This document shows positions 9,901 through 18,500 of a stretch of DNA of 25,654 bases, one piece after another. The notes beneath the pieces were generated by a model. That model made no database searches. It was not told the DNA's origin and was given only the letters and a program-made list of their open reading frames with translations. The position numbers and the translations under genes were made by a program. Origin of the DNA: a virus; IMG/VR virus record IMGVR_UViG_3300026182_000007, positions 1 through 25,654 of that record; one strand, written 5' to 3'. Position 1 is the stretch's first letter, and every line of letters begins with the position of its first letter.

Positions 9901-12900
9901 TATCTCTATGCCTAGAATCAAAGGAGTAGTTCCTGCACCAGAGTACAAAGCAGAAATAGAATGTATTAGAGATATTTTAGATCTAAATGTAAAGGAATTA
10001 GTTCTCAAGAGTTCTGGTAAAGGATATTCAAAACCAGAAGCAGTAGTTTCTAATGGTGATGGCACTGGTTTGAAAATTAAAGTAACCAATGTTAACGGTT
10101 CTATTGTTAAGGCAGAAATTATAAGCAAAGGATCTGGATACACATACACACCAACAATTGATGTTATTGAAACTGATAATAAGATATTTTTTAAATCAAA
10201 TGAAATTGGTATACCGAAAAGTGTTAAATTCATTAAATATGGTTCTGGATATCACAATGATAATTCCATTATTCCATTTTTTACGTCACCTTATATTTTT
10301 ACCCTATCAAATTTTGATACAGATGCTTTTCGGATTGGGGAAAAAGTTGAGCAGCGAGTTAATGGATTAGTTGTAGCATCTGGTACTGTTGCTAAGAATG
10401 GTTGGACATTTGGATCCAATATATTGAGAATGGATAACATCACTGGTGTTTTTAGAGAAAATTATTCTATTATTAATAAGAATCGTGGAAACAAGACTGC
10501 TTTTATTGTTTCTATTGAATATTCCAAATTTAATCCTATTACTACAACTAGGGAAAAACAATTAGGTAGATTTTCTTCAAATAGAGGATACCTTAATTCT
10601 GTTAATCAAAGAATTACTGATTCTGATTTTTATCAAGATTATTCTTATGTGATTAGGTCAAGAACTCAAATCAAGGATTGGCGTAATGCAATCAAAGAAA
10701 CAACCCATCCAGCTGGATTTAAAGTATTTGGTGAGGTTTATTTAGAATCAGAAGCATCTACATTAATGGATGTTGCTCAAGACAATACAGAAAAACACAC
10801 AACATATGTTGTTCTTCCTCCGGTAAAAGTTACATCTCTTTCCACAAAGAGAACAATTACACAGAGATATTTCACTGCAATTAATCATCAAATTGAAAGA
10901 GGACAAGGTTCTGTCGCATTCGATGAATTTGATGAAACTTTAACAAGAACCAGAGAAATTACATTATCACCTGCTTTTGATGGTGTTTTTGATTCTTCAA
11001 CTGGTTTGCAAGTAGGAACAACTCAATTTAGTATTATTGATAAAAAAACTGGTCTTGCTTACCAACCATTTAATGAGCAGGAATTAATGATTACTATTGA
11101 TGGTGTTGCTCAGCGGCCAATAACTTCATTTAGAGTTATTGGTAATCAAATCAAATTCTACGAACCGCCACTTGGTGAGAGGACTTCAGAAGGTCAAATT
11201 GTATCTCCACAAACTTTTTATGGTAGAGCATTTAAGTTTTCTGAAGATATTAATAATGTTCGTTATTTGAAGAGGTTGAAGAATATATCAGATGATTTTG
11301 ATGGCAGACAAAAGAACTTTGATTTGTATTGGGAAGATGGAAGTATTGTTAAAACAGATTTGGATGAGAACTTATTGATATACCTTGATAGTATACTACA
11401 GCAAGGATCTTATACTATTAAAAGATTTGTTAGTAACAATAAGACAGATAGACTTATATTCAAGAAGGCTCCGAAAAATTATGCAGATCTGCATAGTGAT
11501 GCTCCAAAATCTTTGCAAAATGAGCAATATTTTTATGGTCAAAGTGTTGGAAATTATCAAAGGATGCATATTGATGAGAATGTAATTCCTTATAGTCGCA
11601 CAAATTCTTATATTATTTTCGATAAAGAGAATAGCGTAAAGGGATTTGATGATCCATTGTATGCATATGTTTATGTAAATGGTGTTTTACAACAAGATTT
11701 AGATTCTTATATAATCTCTGGACCATCCATTAGATTCCACAAACCACTAAAATTCAGCAAACAATCTGATGGATCTTATATCACTGATAAAGTAGATATT
11801 TTGTATTTTTATGGAAAGAATTATCAACCAACAGCAACTTGTTTTGATTTTGAAAGTGATGTTTTCTATAACAGAACAACAATTACATTTGATGGCGCGA
11901 ATACTTATGATAAATTTTTAACATGGTTTGGTCCACAAGCATCATTAAGTACTTACGTTTACCAAATTCTTGATGGTAAAAAATATTTGTTTGGAAATGT
12001 GTTGCGTGTTGTTCCATCTGCAGGAAATACGTGGGTGATGGATTTACAATCACAAAATGTAAAGTTCAATGTTAATGGTAGAGTATATTTTACAAAATCT
12101 CGTTCATTAGATGGTTCTAATGAAATAGATATTTCTTTCGATGATATTAATATTCAATATAACACTAATACACAAGGAGAAAGACTTCTGAATAGATCAG
12201 AAATTAATATTTTATCATGGGCAGAAACTGGTGATAACTTAGATAGTTATCAGCATACAGGGGAATTGTTTAAAGAACACCCAACACTTAAAAAGAATGA
12301 TCGTATTAAAATTGATGGTGAGTTTGCATATCGTGATGTTAAGAGTGTACCTTTCTTTGCGAAATCAAAAGAATATAATGATGGTCATCAAGTATCAAAT
12401 AGTTTCTTTTCTAAAATTGCTGTAAGTGAATATAATGGAAAAAAACTTGGTGAAGGATTCAGTATTACTGCATCACTTACAAATGATACCATTAGTAAAC
12501 TTGACTGGAATAGAAGAGATCTTGAATTATATTTTGATAATAACCTTTTATTGAGTCCAACTGCTTATAATTATTACACACCACCCATTATCAATTTCAT
12601 ACCAGTTGATGGTAATGGTGGTGGAGCAAAAGCACAAGTTTTGGTTTATGGTGGACAAATCATAGACATTATTTTAGTTGATGGTGGATCTGGTTACACA
12701 AATTCACCAAAAATTGTAGTTTCTAGAGGATACGATATTATTCGTATTGATGATACTTTTGAATCTTCTGCTACAATCAAACTTCATAATGCTGGTTATC
12801 AAGGAAGTTGGGCTGGTATGAATCCTAGTACTGTTTGTACTATTAATTTGTGGCGGCGAGAATTAATGGAATCTTTTGCTGTCTTTATTCTTCCTCCCGT

Positions 12901-13621
12901 TACGGGACAAATTACTATAGTTGGTCAAACTCTTATTGCGTTTGATCCAGGTTTAAATGCTTTAGAAAGATCTATTACTCAAATAGTGACACCTGCTGAT
13001 GAAAGCGTTGCGATGTCAAATGATTCCACTACTTATATTGAGAATGATATTGAATGTAAAATTAATGCTTCTTACTTAACATATGAGCATCCTGTTACTA
13101 AACATACTTATTGCGGTATGCTTGATATGTTACAAGAACCAGTAGAAAATCCATCATTGTATAATCAAGGTAAATTAGGATCAACTGTCGCTTCGTTTAT
13201 GGAATATCTTTATACTGATGTTGGTACATTGGGTACTGGTATTAGTTTAGAGCAATTTGAAATTTTCTACCCATTCATTTTGATTAATCAAAATCCTGGT
13301 AACTGGATGGAAAACTATGAGGTTGATTATAGTTCTATAACAACCACTGGTGTATTATTCAATCCAGGCATTCCTTCCATCTCTAATCGTGCTGGATATC
13401 TTAGTAGTGTTTTTAATCCAGGAGATACTTGGATGTACATTACAGGATCTACATCACACTTCCCTGCAACTGGTAAATTATTAGTTAATGGAGAGATTAT
13501 TAGGTATAGTGGAACTCTCAATGATGATCGTTTTATCATATCTGAAAGAGGTGTTGATGGAACTACAGAAGTATCTCATGATGCTCTTGATTATTTCCGT
13601 GAGTTAGGCAAGTATAATTAA
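3947..13621 (+). CDS. 7: Giant gp7-like baseplate wedge protein with YHYH and cupredoxin-like domains
   Basis: 3,224 residues, about three times T4 gp7 (1,032). gp7 is the backbone of the wedge that nucleates its assembly with gp10, gp8 and gp6. The N-terminus (LIKDQLPDFIVTEYDNFAKI; NLSTYRDIDFYEKHLL; then FPEKYLKEDVDKRTLIKNI near 170-190) is the gp7-type start. A conserved core recurs at about 2215-2260 (YQDYSYVIRS, IKDWRNAIKETTHPAGFKVFGE). Between and after these lie inserted beta modules: six 'NGEI-Y/RG-GT-H' units, several GxGY repeats (about 549-700, 1240-1285, 1973-2105, 2886-2945), a YHYH-type domain (757-880), a cupredoxin-like segment (1575-1665), and three 'NGVLQQ' units (2379-2625). 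The frame is uninterrupted over 9.7 kb. The gp7 assignment rests on the N-terminus, the core and the position between gp6 and gp8. Confidence 0.85.
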   Translation: MNTQISSLIKDQLPDFIVTEYDNFAKILEGYYHQIESTGQPVDLISNLSTYRDIDFYEKHLLKERTTLEVSINTTDETITVADAQSFPDRNGYIKIGDEILFYKERTDTQFKEVSRGISGSTKLGDLYTETSFISSESLSHTKGVNVDNLSHLFLYALVKSFESEYLESFPEKYLKEDVDKRTLIKNIGTFYKVKGNDKSIRFIFNTIISKSADDIPTTYNPKDHTVKISTSDWDSSYGIQAVVLSGDANWLIGEKIVQQGDRNLPGVSYASAIVENAYQIGTVNGSPLWNFILNPFTINGDFVIPQQTVLTKPISQSMANGDLITVDSTFGWKDQEGMVVVNGEQIKYSAKSARQFTIKNRGVIYQIHSKGDKVYNYSTAKGVTSNGVVSLLVYGILTSLDTDSSTNLSQPGDKIQISKPGFETRDPILYDEFSQNYRWKVNINAVGPSVPLNPVIAASLSDYIADVSSIYEDEQYYYIATSSYPSTHILPSTVSATLVDPNLLKLIPKKTTTTTEVFSTPRDEIGVFVDGTIAYSYKDKNLIEYGPITKFNIKNRGAGYQKPPYVLIDGNPNKATAVLTGNSVSNIVTIDKINYTTAPSVEIVSGRKADLRPIITSGAVTSILILNGGEYYSSPPAIIIGDKVGKGKFAEYIAVLSDGKIVDTIKIDGGKYYTQENVTINLVPDAYSNSATATAEIYEWTKDRYVTNKQNFDNNGGVVVTNNDNESHYGVVVNPKLLRYRLGDSLTSSTLEETTVVAHSPILGYAYDGHPIYGPYGHLNPLDKNSDIVRMNSGYNLKADRSDGPVLDNAPYPMGTFIDDYQWVADVNTGKTRLDRNNGRFCVTPEYPAGVYAYFLTIDEDQEPVFPYICGYNFYSIPVASNYEYNIKQSSLPRNAKRLYISGTLKNGDGEIAIIDDVSSGSVSSVVVEDSQPSFTVGSRIYVDNDNTGGKGAAGVVSLTYGKSVKSLESRAPAANLLTSLTPLYSFAGDIITQPSTGATGELLRDIIEETSFVVRNVQGKFEPELDLTVGTSSKTINSSSVVMNLLLSQDSSYTKDATLSLVKKADTSDVIASGKVLSATNDQNAVRVLVEVGDFNDFINYQDGDTILKSSNVANTAGTEIEIVKQLSEDIVIISVQDNIAIVETDGDHNMAEGDVANIEVDPDESITESTYWVRKKKFQEFDLVPQGFNGKLNDTGIGHSSLVAYGRDYVAGTYNDVELIFSDHNKDRENIGAVGASGNAKGKIIVPSTNFDGSGSISSIEIIDGGKGYSVDDIVTVNPTDVPKIDPSASNVTISPPPTAHYQNEDIAESFAIYKFTLGSPDPTWHPTIQDAWTDFTTNVLPSQVGVSFWTYQDHEFLVADGSAISVNDHLIIDNEIVNVVSVTGDTIKASRTHFGTFSTEHIVNSGVSLLEPGSTPSDISSDIGYFDDVITVTTTTYAFGDYIKINNEILKVVSLSGNDLTVVRGQVGTYPQLHYTGDMVQLYTYTENVTTLTTVAPIATNVRLWYVSKNDNIFEVTYSISSDAPALTDQMWFTGDNNSEINIGAVFKEYPDTAPKPQYRLIIDGVENPSYTMRVGSVFTMDAVDSHPIWIVHDYTTSLASDGVALVMDSYNAVSGVTNNGINQPEAAPQEQIVFTPQHPGTYYYVCATHPEMSGIITVEGDASNSIPLISVHNIGLGVDRTDAILDTVYSLAEGDQLKVNDEILKIIAVDNTTRKVTFDRAQENTIKVNHPLNDNIVAYRPHYRFTFNQKIFGSDANDPRVISYDKETHKLLVAFDFIHEGATNPRVITEISSFFDHSNPSKTVSISKAYDILEKLQFSPDNTNFETNPVLQIQKYYFYKFDTSHPSMLGSYLDISTSPNYNIFTEEKEVGLIEPGNAGAQVRIRLGYGPNIGDVKRKTVNFISYYYFLTTEEIDTGGSYLSVREDPLAGDNTIIYTTDNKFVYNLDRVPQYDGTGDIRYRGRSVGKIASIALDNLGSDYISMPRIKGVVPAPEYKAEIECIRDILDLNVKELVLKSSGKGYSKPEAVVSNGDGTGLKIKVTNVNGSIVKAEIISKGSGYTYTPTIDVIETDNKIFFKSNEIGIPKSVKFIKYGSGYHNDNSIIPFFTSPYIFTLSNFDTDAFRIGEKVEQRVNGLVVASGTVAKNGWTFGSNILRMDNITGVFRENYSIINKNRGNKTAFIVSIEYSKFNPITTTREKQLGRFSSNRGYLNSVNQRITDSDFYQDYSYVIRSRTQIKDWRNAIKETTHPAGFKVFGEVYLESEASTLMDVAQDNTEKHTTYVVLPPVKVTSLSTKRTITQRYFTAINHQIERGQGSVAFDEFDETLTRTREITLSPAFDGVFDSSTGLQVGTTQFSIIDKKTGLAYQPFNEQELMITIDGVAQRPITSFRVIGNQIKFYEPPLGERTSEGQIVSPQTFYGRAFKFSEDINNVRYLKRLKNISDDFDGRQKNFDLYWEDGSIVKTDLDENLLIYLDSILQQGSYTIKRFVSNNKTDRLIFKKAPKNYADLHSDAPKSLQNEQYFYGQSVGNYQRMHIDENVIPYSRTNSYIIFDKENSVKGFDDPLYAYVYVNGVLQQDLDSYIISGPSIRFHKPLKFSKQSDGSYITDKVDILYFYGKNYQPTATCFDFESDVFYNRTTITFDGANTYDKFLTWFGPQASLSTYVYQILDGKKYLFGNVLRVVPSAGNTWVMDLQSQNVKFNVNGRVYFTKSRSLDGSNEIDISFDDINIQYNTNTQGERLLNRSEINILSWAETGDNLDSYQHTGELFKEHPTLKKNDRIKIDGEFAYRDVKSVPFFAKSKEYNDGHQVSNSFFSKIAVSEYNGKKLGEGFSITASLTNDTISKLDWNRRDLELYFDNNLLLSPTAYNYYTPPIINFIPVDGNGGGAKAQVLVYGGQIIDIILVDGGSGYTNSPKIVVSRGYDIIRIDDTFESSATIKLHNAGYQGSWAGMNPSTVCTINLWRRELMESFAVFILPPVTGQITIVGQTLIAFDPGLNALERSITQIVTPADESVAMSNDSTTYIENDIECKINASYLTYEHPVTKHTYCGMLDMLQEPVENPSLYNQGKLGSTVASFMEYLYTDVGTLGTGISLEQFEIFYPFILINQNPGNWMENYEVDYSSITTTGVLFNPGIPSISNRAGYLSSVFNPGDTWMYITGSTSHFPATGKLLVNGEIIRYSGTLNDDRFIISERGVDGTTEVSHDALDYFRELGKYN
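5590..6045 (+). repeat. GxGY beta repeats in the gp7-like protein (first cluster)
   Basis: Residues about 549-700 hold three to four units of the pattern 'I-I-(N/D)-G-G-x-Y---P-V-I---(10-20)-G-V--I': FNIKNRGAGYQKPPYVLI, INYTTAPSVEIV, ILNGGEYYSSPPAIII and IKIDGGKYYTQENVTI. The same pattern returns at nucleotides 7665-7800, 9865-10260 and 12600-12780 of this gene. Such repeats are beta-structured surface modules common in marine phage structural proteins. Confidence 0.75.
6215..6592 (+). other. YHYH-type domain inside the gp7-like protein
   Basis: Residues about 757-880. It opens with HSPILGYAYDGHPIYGPYGH (Gly765 to His779), the signature opening of the YHYH family ('GYA-DG-PIYGPYG'). It continues with PMGTFIDDYQWV, then LDRNNGRFCVTPEYP (Asn839-Gly-Arg), GVYAYFLT (the position of the family's YHYH, here Tyr853-Ala-Tyr-Phe) and VFPYICG (866-872). 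Cys843 and Cys871 might pair. YHYH domains are common in secreted proteins of marine bacteria and have no firmly known activity that I can cite. The match is by recognisable motif order. Confidence 0.8.
8669..8941 (+). other. Cupredoxin-like (type 1 copper) segment inside the gp7-like protein
   Basis: Residues about 1575-1665. After a strand (YTMRVGSVFTMDAV) comes SHPIWIVH (His1591, His1597), then a loop containing SGVTNNGINQPEA, then QIVFTPQHPGTYYYVC, closing with CATHPEMSGIITVEG (Cys1651, His1654, Met1657). The Cys-x2-His-x2-Met loop has the same spacing as amicyanin, and 'HP-x-W/Y-I ... TNNG ... PGTYYYVC--H--M-G-I-V' is the pattern of single-domain cupredoxins. With His1591 as the fourth ligand, the type 1 copper set is complete on paper. 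Whether metal binds is not shown. Confidence 0.78.
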
Positions 13622-13626
13622 CCCTG

Positions 13627-13640
13627 TATAAATATAAATA
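13627..13640 (+). promoter_or_regulatory. Tandem overlapping T4-type late promoters before gp8
   Basis: TATAAATATAAATA contains two exact copies of the late consensus TATAAATA, at 13627-13634 and 13633-13640, offset by 6 bases and sharing TA. They lie in the 62-base gap (13622-13683) between the gp7-like gene and gp8, the longest gap in the window. Starts near 13640 or 13646 would give a leader of about 38-44 bases with no Shine-Dalgarno. The orientation drives gp8 and the large gene after it. Confidence 0.8.
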
Positions 13641-13683
13641 AGACAGAAATCAAACCCCGTTCACCGTATCTAGTATTTTTTCA

Positions 13684-15555
13684 ATGGCTGCTATAATCTC
13701 CGAAAAGTTTAGAATTTTTAATGCAAAGCAGTTCTTAGAGTCTTTGACTGAAGGCGCTACGGACACATCCGCAGATCGATCTAGGATGTATTTCTTTGTA
13801 GGACGACCTCAAGCATGGAATTCGTTCCTAGAAATTTATTCCATCGATGGTGGATCATTCAGTGCAGGTCAATCAGTATATGTTGGTGCTGATTGGGCAA
13901 ACGCTACATTTAAAGGAACTATCGAACAAGTACTAGATAATAGTTTAATTTTATCTTCTATTGGTCCTTTACCAACATCAGCACCATCATTGGGATCTTT
14001 ACTAAAGGGTTATGATGGTTCTGCAAATACGAACGTTACAGCAAATACTGGGGTTTATAGGTATTCTAGGAATGATGTTCCTCCAGTTCCTTTAGATAAC
14101 CAGGTAGAAAAATACGATATATATGACGATATCATTGCATCTAAGAGGATTACTTCTTCTTATGCAAGATCAGTAATTCGGAGATACAATTACGATCAAA
14201 TCACTAATCCTAGATTTGATATGTGGAAACCTGATTATTCTGATACTCCAGCTGGTGGTGGTCAGATTGGTAAATCCACAGGTACGGGTGCTACTTCGAT
14301 TTCTAACGCAAAATTTTACGTTATGAATCAAAGGTATGAGGTGTTTAAGTGCATCTATAATGGAGAAAGTGTTGCAAATCCAAGTGGAGTTGATGTTCAA
14401 CACGAACCATTTACTGCTCCTTCTGCTGGATTGGGTACATATGATGCTGCTACACGCAATTTCACTGCTCCTGATAATTCATATATTTGGAAGTATTTGT
14501 TCACCATCCCAACAGATGATGTCTTAGCATTTCTTTCAACTGATTTTATGCCTATTGTTGAATCTGCTGAACCCACTAGGGTTGCTACCGAAGCGGCCGC
14601 AGTTGATGGATCAGTTGATGTTGCTGTAATCAAGAATGTTGGTGTAGATCTTCCTAATGCAGGTACATATTATGCACCAGTTCTTGGTGATGGTACTGGT
14701 GGTATTGTTAAAATTGTAACCACTGGTGGTGCAATTGATACTGCTGAGTTGGTTCAAGTTGGTTCTGGTTATACCTATGCCACATGTCCTATTATAACCG
14801 GCATTCCTCTTGGAACTGCAGGTAGTACAGAAGCAATTGGTTTGTTCTCTGATAGTGCATTTACTACTTCAGAAACAGTAAATTCATCTGACACTCCTTC
14901 TTTAGAGATAATTCTTTCACCACAGGGTGGACATGGTTCCGATTTAGAGACAGAATTGAATGCTAAGCGAGTAATGACAAATATTCGCCTCACTTTCATC
15001 GAAAGTGCTGGTGATTTCCCTGTTGATAATGATTTCCGTCGTATTGGCATTATTAAAGATCCTCTTATTCCTGGTGGCGGTGATTTTGCTACCGATGATA
15101 CTCTTAACGGATTGTATGCTGTTAAGATTACAAGTACAACAGCAGATTATATTCCTGACGAAACAATCAGTCAGACAGTTGCTGGAGGGACTGCATTGGG
15201 TCAAGTAGTATCTTGGACGCGAGATGTACCTGGAACTGTTCCGACACCTTCTACACCCGGTAGCGGCGTGTTGAAGTACATCCAATCACCACAAGTACAT
15301 CAAAACAATGGTGTTGTTAGAGCATTTGAATCTAGTGCTGCTAATGCTATTACTGGCGATCAATCCAATGTACCTGGAACTGTCCATCATGATTATGCAA
15401 ATGGTACATTATTATTGGGTTGCACTTTTAATAGTGGATTGGCATCTCCCGAACTTCAAAACAATAGTGGAGATCTCATATACATAGAGAACAGAAGACT
15501 AATTACCAGAGCTCCTGATCAAATCGAAGATATTAAATTAGTCATCGAATTCTGA
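13684..15555 (+). CDS. 8: Baseplate wedge subunit gp8
   Basis: 623 residues; T4 gp8 is 334, but cyanophage gp8 proteins are, as I recall, around 600. gp8 binds the gp7/gp10 part of the wedge. Visible family features are the N-terminus AAIISEKFRIFNAKQFLESL, RMYFFVGRPQAWNSFLEIYS (about 34-55), and the long conserved DVPPVPLDNQVEKYDIYDDI with RSVIRRYNYD and NPRFDMWKPDY (about 130-190). Further on are KFYVMNQRYEVFKCIYNG and SYIWKYLFTIPTDDVLAFL, the characteristic 'Y-V----YEVFKC--N' and 'YIWKYL-TI' pair. Residues about 314-376 are an inserted GxGY repeat (VQVGSGYTYATCPIITGI). The C-terminus (YIENRRLITRAPDQIEDIKL) is also typical. It has its own tandem late promoters; the ATG lacks a Shine-Dalgarno. 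Confidence 0.9.
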   Translation: MAAIISEKFRIFNAKQFLESLTEGATDTSADRSRMYFFVGRPQAWNSFLEIYSIDGGSFSAGQSVYVGADWANATFKGTIEQVLDNSLILSSIGPLPTSAPSLGSLLKGYDGSANTNVTANTGVYRYSRNDVPPVPLDNQVEKYDIYDDIIASKRITSSYARSVIRRYNYDQITNPRFDMWKPDYSDTPAGGGQIGKSTGTGATSISNAKFYVMNQRYEVFKCIYNGESVANPSGVDVQHEPFTAPSAGLGTYDAATRNFTAPDNSYIWKYLFTIPTDDVLAFLSTDFMPIVESAEPTRVATEAAAVDGSVDVAVIKNVGVDLPNAGTYYAPVLGDGTGGIVKIVTTGGAIDTAELVQVGSGYTYATCPIITGIPLGTAGSTEAIGLFSDSAFTTSETVNSSDTPSLEIILSPQGGHGSDLETELNAKRVMTNIRLTFIESAGDFPVDNDFRRIGIIKDPLIPGGGDFATDDTLNGLYAVKITSTTADYIPDETISQTVAGGTALGQVVSWTRDVPGTVPTPSTPGSGVLKYIQSPQVHQNNGVVRAFESSAANAITGDQSNVPGTVHHDYANGTLLLGCTFNSGLASPELQNNSGDLIYIENRRLITRAPDQIEDIKLVIEF

Positions 15556-15591
15556 TTTTTGTCAACTTAAAACAGACGGTAGAATAATACG

Positions 15592-18500
15592 ATGCCACAG
15601 AAGACTAATATCAAAGCAGCTCCTTATTTTGACGATTACGATCCGAGTAAAGATTTTTATAAAGTACTGTTCAGACCATCTTACCCTCTTCAGGGTAGGG
15701 AACTAAACACTTTACAATCTATACTGCAGAATCAGGTAGAGAGTTATGGCAAATACACCTTCAAGCAAGGTGACTTAGTTGTTCCTGGAGAAATTGGACT
15801 TAACAAGAAATTAGATTTTGTTAAGTTATCTTCTGTATCTGAAGTTGCTGTAAGTATTGATGGGGAAATTATATATCAAAAGTATGATATTGATGGATTA
15901 GTTGGACAGAAGGTTAATGGATTATCTTCTGGGGTTGTTGCTCTTATTGTAGATATAACTAAATCCACAGATAATAATAACGATACTTTGTATGTTAAGT
16001 ATCTAACTGCTGGTTCTGGTGGTGATGAAGAAACTTTTAGACAAGGTGAAACAATAGAAGTAGTTGATGGTGTTAATTCTCCTTTGCTTGTTGTTGGAAC
16101 TGACGGTAGTGTTCTACCTACCAATGTTGCTGTAACAGATCCTGATACTGGTGCTGTCACTTTCATTGAAAGTGGGGCAATGGGTTATGCTTCTGCTGTT
16201 AAGGTTGAAGAAGGTGTTTATTTTGTTAATGGGTTTTTCGTAAGAAATGATGCTTCTTTACTTATTGTTGATGGATATGGTGATCAACCATCTGTTAAAG
16301 TAGGATTTACAGTATCAGAATCTATTTCTACGCCAGAAGGAGATAATACTCTTTATGATAATTCTTTTGGATCATCTAACTTTGCTGCTCCAGGAGCACA
16401 TAGGTTAAAGATTAATCTAAAATTAACTAAGTATTCTTATGATGCTATACCAGATAAGAATTTTATTCAACTTTTATCTGTTAAAAATGGCACAATACAA
16501 CGTCAAGTTAAAGCAGCTAATTATTCATTAATAGAAAAGACTCTTGCTAGTAGAACATATGATGAATCTGGCGATTATATTGTAGATAATTTTGATATTG
16601 ATCTTCGTGAATATTATCAGAAGGATGGGAATTTAGGAATTTATTCTTTGGGAATAGATGAAACCGTCAATGGTCTATCTCCATCTGAAGCTAGTGAAAA
16701 ATTGATCGCATCCATCGGACCAGGTAAGGCATATATTCGTGGATACGAAATCATAAACAAGGAAACCAAATATTTAGAATTAGATAAGGCAAGGGAAACA
16801 TTAACACGAGATAATGTTAGTATTAAATCTACTGGATTAGCAAAGTTTACCATTAGTAATGTATACAATACTTTACCATTGAATGCTGATGGTGCAGATC
16901 TTACGGCATACCCAACAGTATATTTGAATTCTGTTCCTAATGATGGTACTATTGGATCTAATGATACAGAGGAAGCACTCAATTATTTACAAACTATTGA
17001 TAGAAGAGGTCTTACCTTTGATAAAGATTATGGTATTAAAACCATTTATATAGAAGCTTCTATTGGATTGGGCACTATAGATGAGACTAGTATTGAAGCT
17101 AATACTCCATCTAATATGGCAGATTTGAAGACATTATGGTTTATACAATCAAGAACTAATGCTGGTGCAGTATCTACAGTTGAAACAGTAAAAACAATTT
17201 CCTTCGCTAAAGTAACTAGGCCAGAAGTTGGTGATGTTAATTCTCAATATTTGCAATTAACTCTTTATGGTAGAAAAGACTTTTTAGATGATCTCTTTAT
17301 TGAGTATGATGATAATGTTGGAACTAGGAGGAGATTGTTATACAATTCACTTGCTAATGCTCAGCAAGAGATTGATGAAGTAGGTCATATTGTTGATTAT
17401 AATCAAACTATTACACCTCTTATTGGTGTAATGAAACCAAAGGATTTTAGTGCTGTTAAGAGAGCCGATGGTTTTAATCAAGATACAGACATTATTTACT
17501 CTAAAGGAAGACTTGCTGACGGAAGTCAATTATATAATGGAATTTTCTCTTTATCCTATTTCAACCCAGTATTCTTTACTAAACTATTAGTAGATTCTGA
17601 TATTTCTTCTGATTTTACTTCAGGTAAGTATATTACTGGATCATCTAGTGGTGCATATGGAGTAATCGAAGGTGATTCTAATGGTTATCTTTCTTCTGGC
17701 AAGAGTCTTTTTGTAAAGACATTATCTGGTACTTTTGAGTCTGGAGAAACAATTTATAGTGAAGATGGTGGAATTCTACGTATTGCACAAGAAAATACGA
17801 TTTCACATTTTGTTGTTTCCAGACAAGGAACAGGGTACACAGTAGATGCAAAAATGTTTGTCAATGGCATTTCTTTTGAACCAACTGATATCTTTATTGG
17901 TATTAATGGTGGAACTGTATACAAAGCAGAAATTAAGAATCGTGATGCAGTTAATGTAGTATATTCAAATCCACCAATTATTGATGTTAGTGGTACTAAT
18001 ACTATCCCTGTAAATATCATTCCGGTGTTGTTTAAGAATACAGTAACTACATATTCAGCACAGAATGTTAAGTCTATGTATTCCACTTTCGGATCATCTA
18101 ATATTTTCACTGCTGATGTGGAAATGACTAATACAGATTATGCGTCTACTATTGCTGTAACTGAATATACATTCTCCGGCACTAAAGGATATAGGTATAT
18201 TGAATGTAATGGTTTTGGTATTAATATACCAGATCTTATTCAGGGTGATATTATTCAGTTCAACGACACGACTGGTCGTGTTAATAAGTTTGTAGTTGAG
18301 CATGTAACTAATGCCGAAGGTACTAATAAGTCAAGAATTTATTTCAATGGAGCATTACCAGATAGCATAACAGCAGAATCTGTTGTTAAAATGCGTCCTA
18401 TTGTAAAGGATACTGCTAGTTCGACACTGTTATACCCAACAGGAAGTAAAGAAGTTAGTAGTTTGATTAAAAATTCTGCAGATACTAGAATTAAGTATTA

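Noticed and set aside
3947-13621. Artefactual fusion of several genes into one 9.7-kb frame
   Set aside because: The frame is clean, codon use is uniform, modules of the same families recur from end to end, and no internal ribosome site or promoter-start pair stands out; still worth confirming by reads.
13622-13683. Terminator in the gap between the gp7-like gene and gp8
   Set aside because: No stable hairpin followed by a T-run is visible; the short T-run before the gp8 ATG has no stem in front of it.
15559-15585. Sigma70-like promoter TTGTCA-N15-TAGAAT before the DUF4815-type gene
   Set aside because: The 15-base spacer is poor and the start would fall at or just before the ATG; the tandem late promoters before gp8 explain expression.
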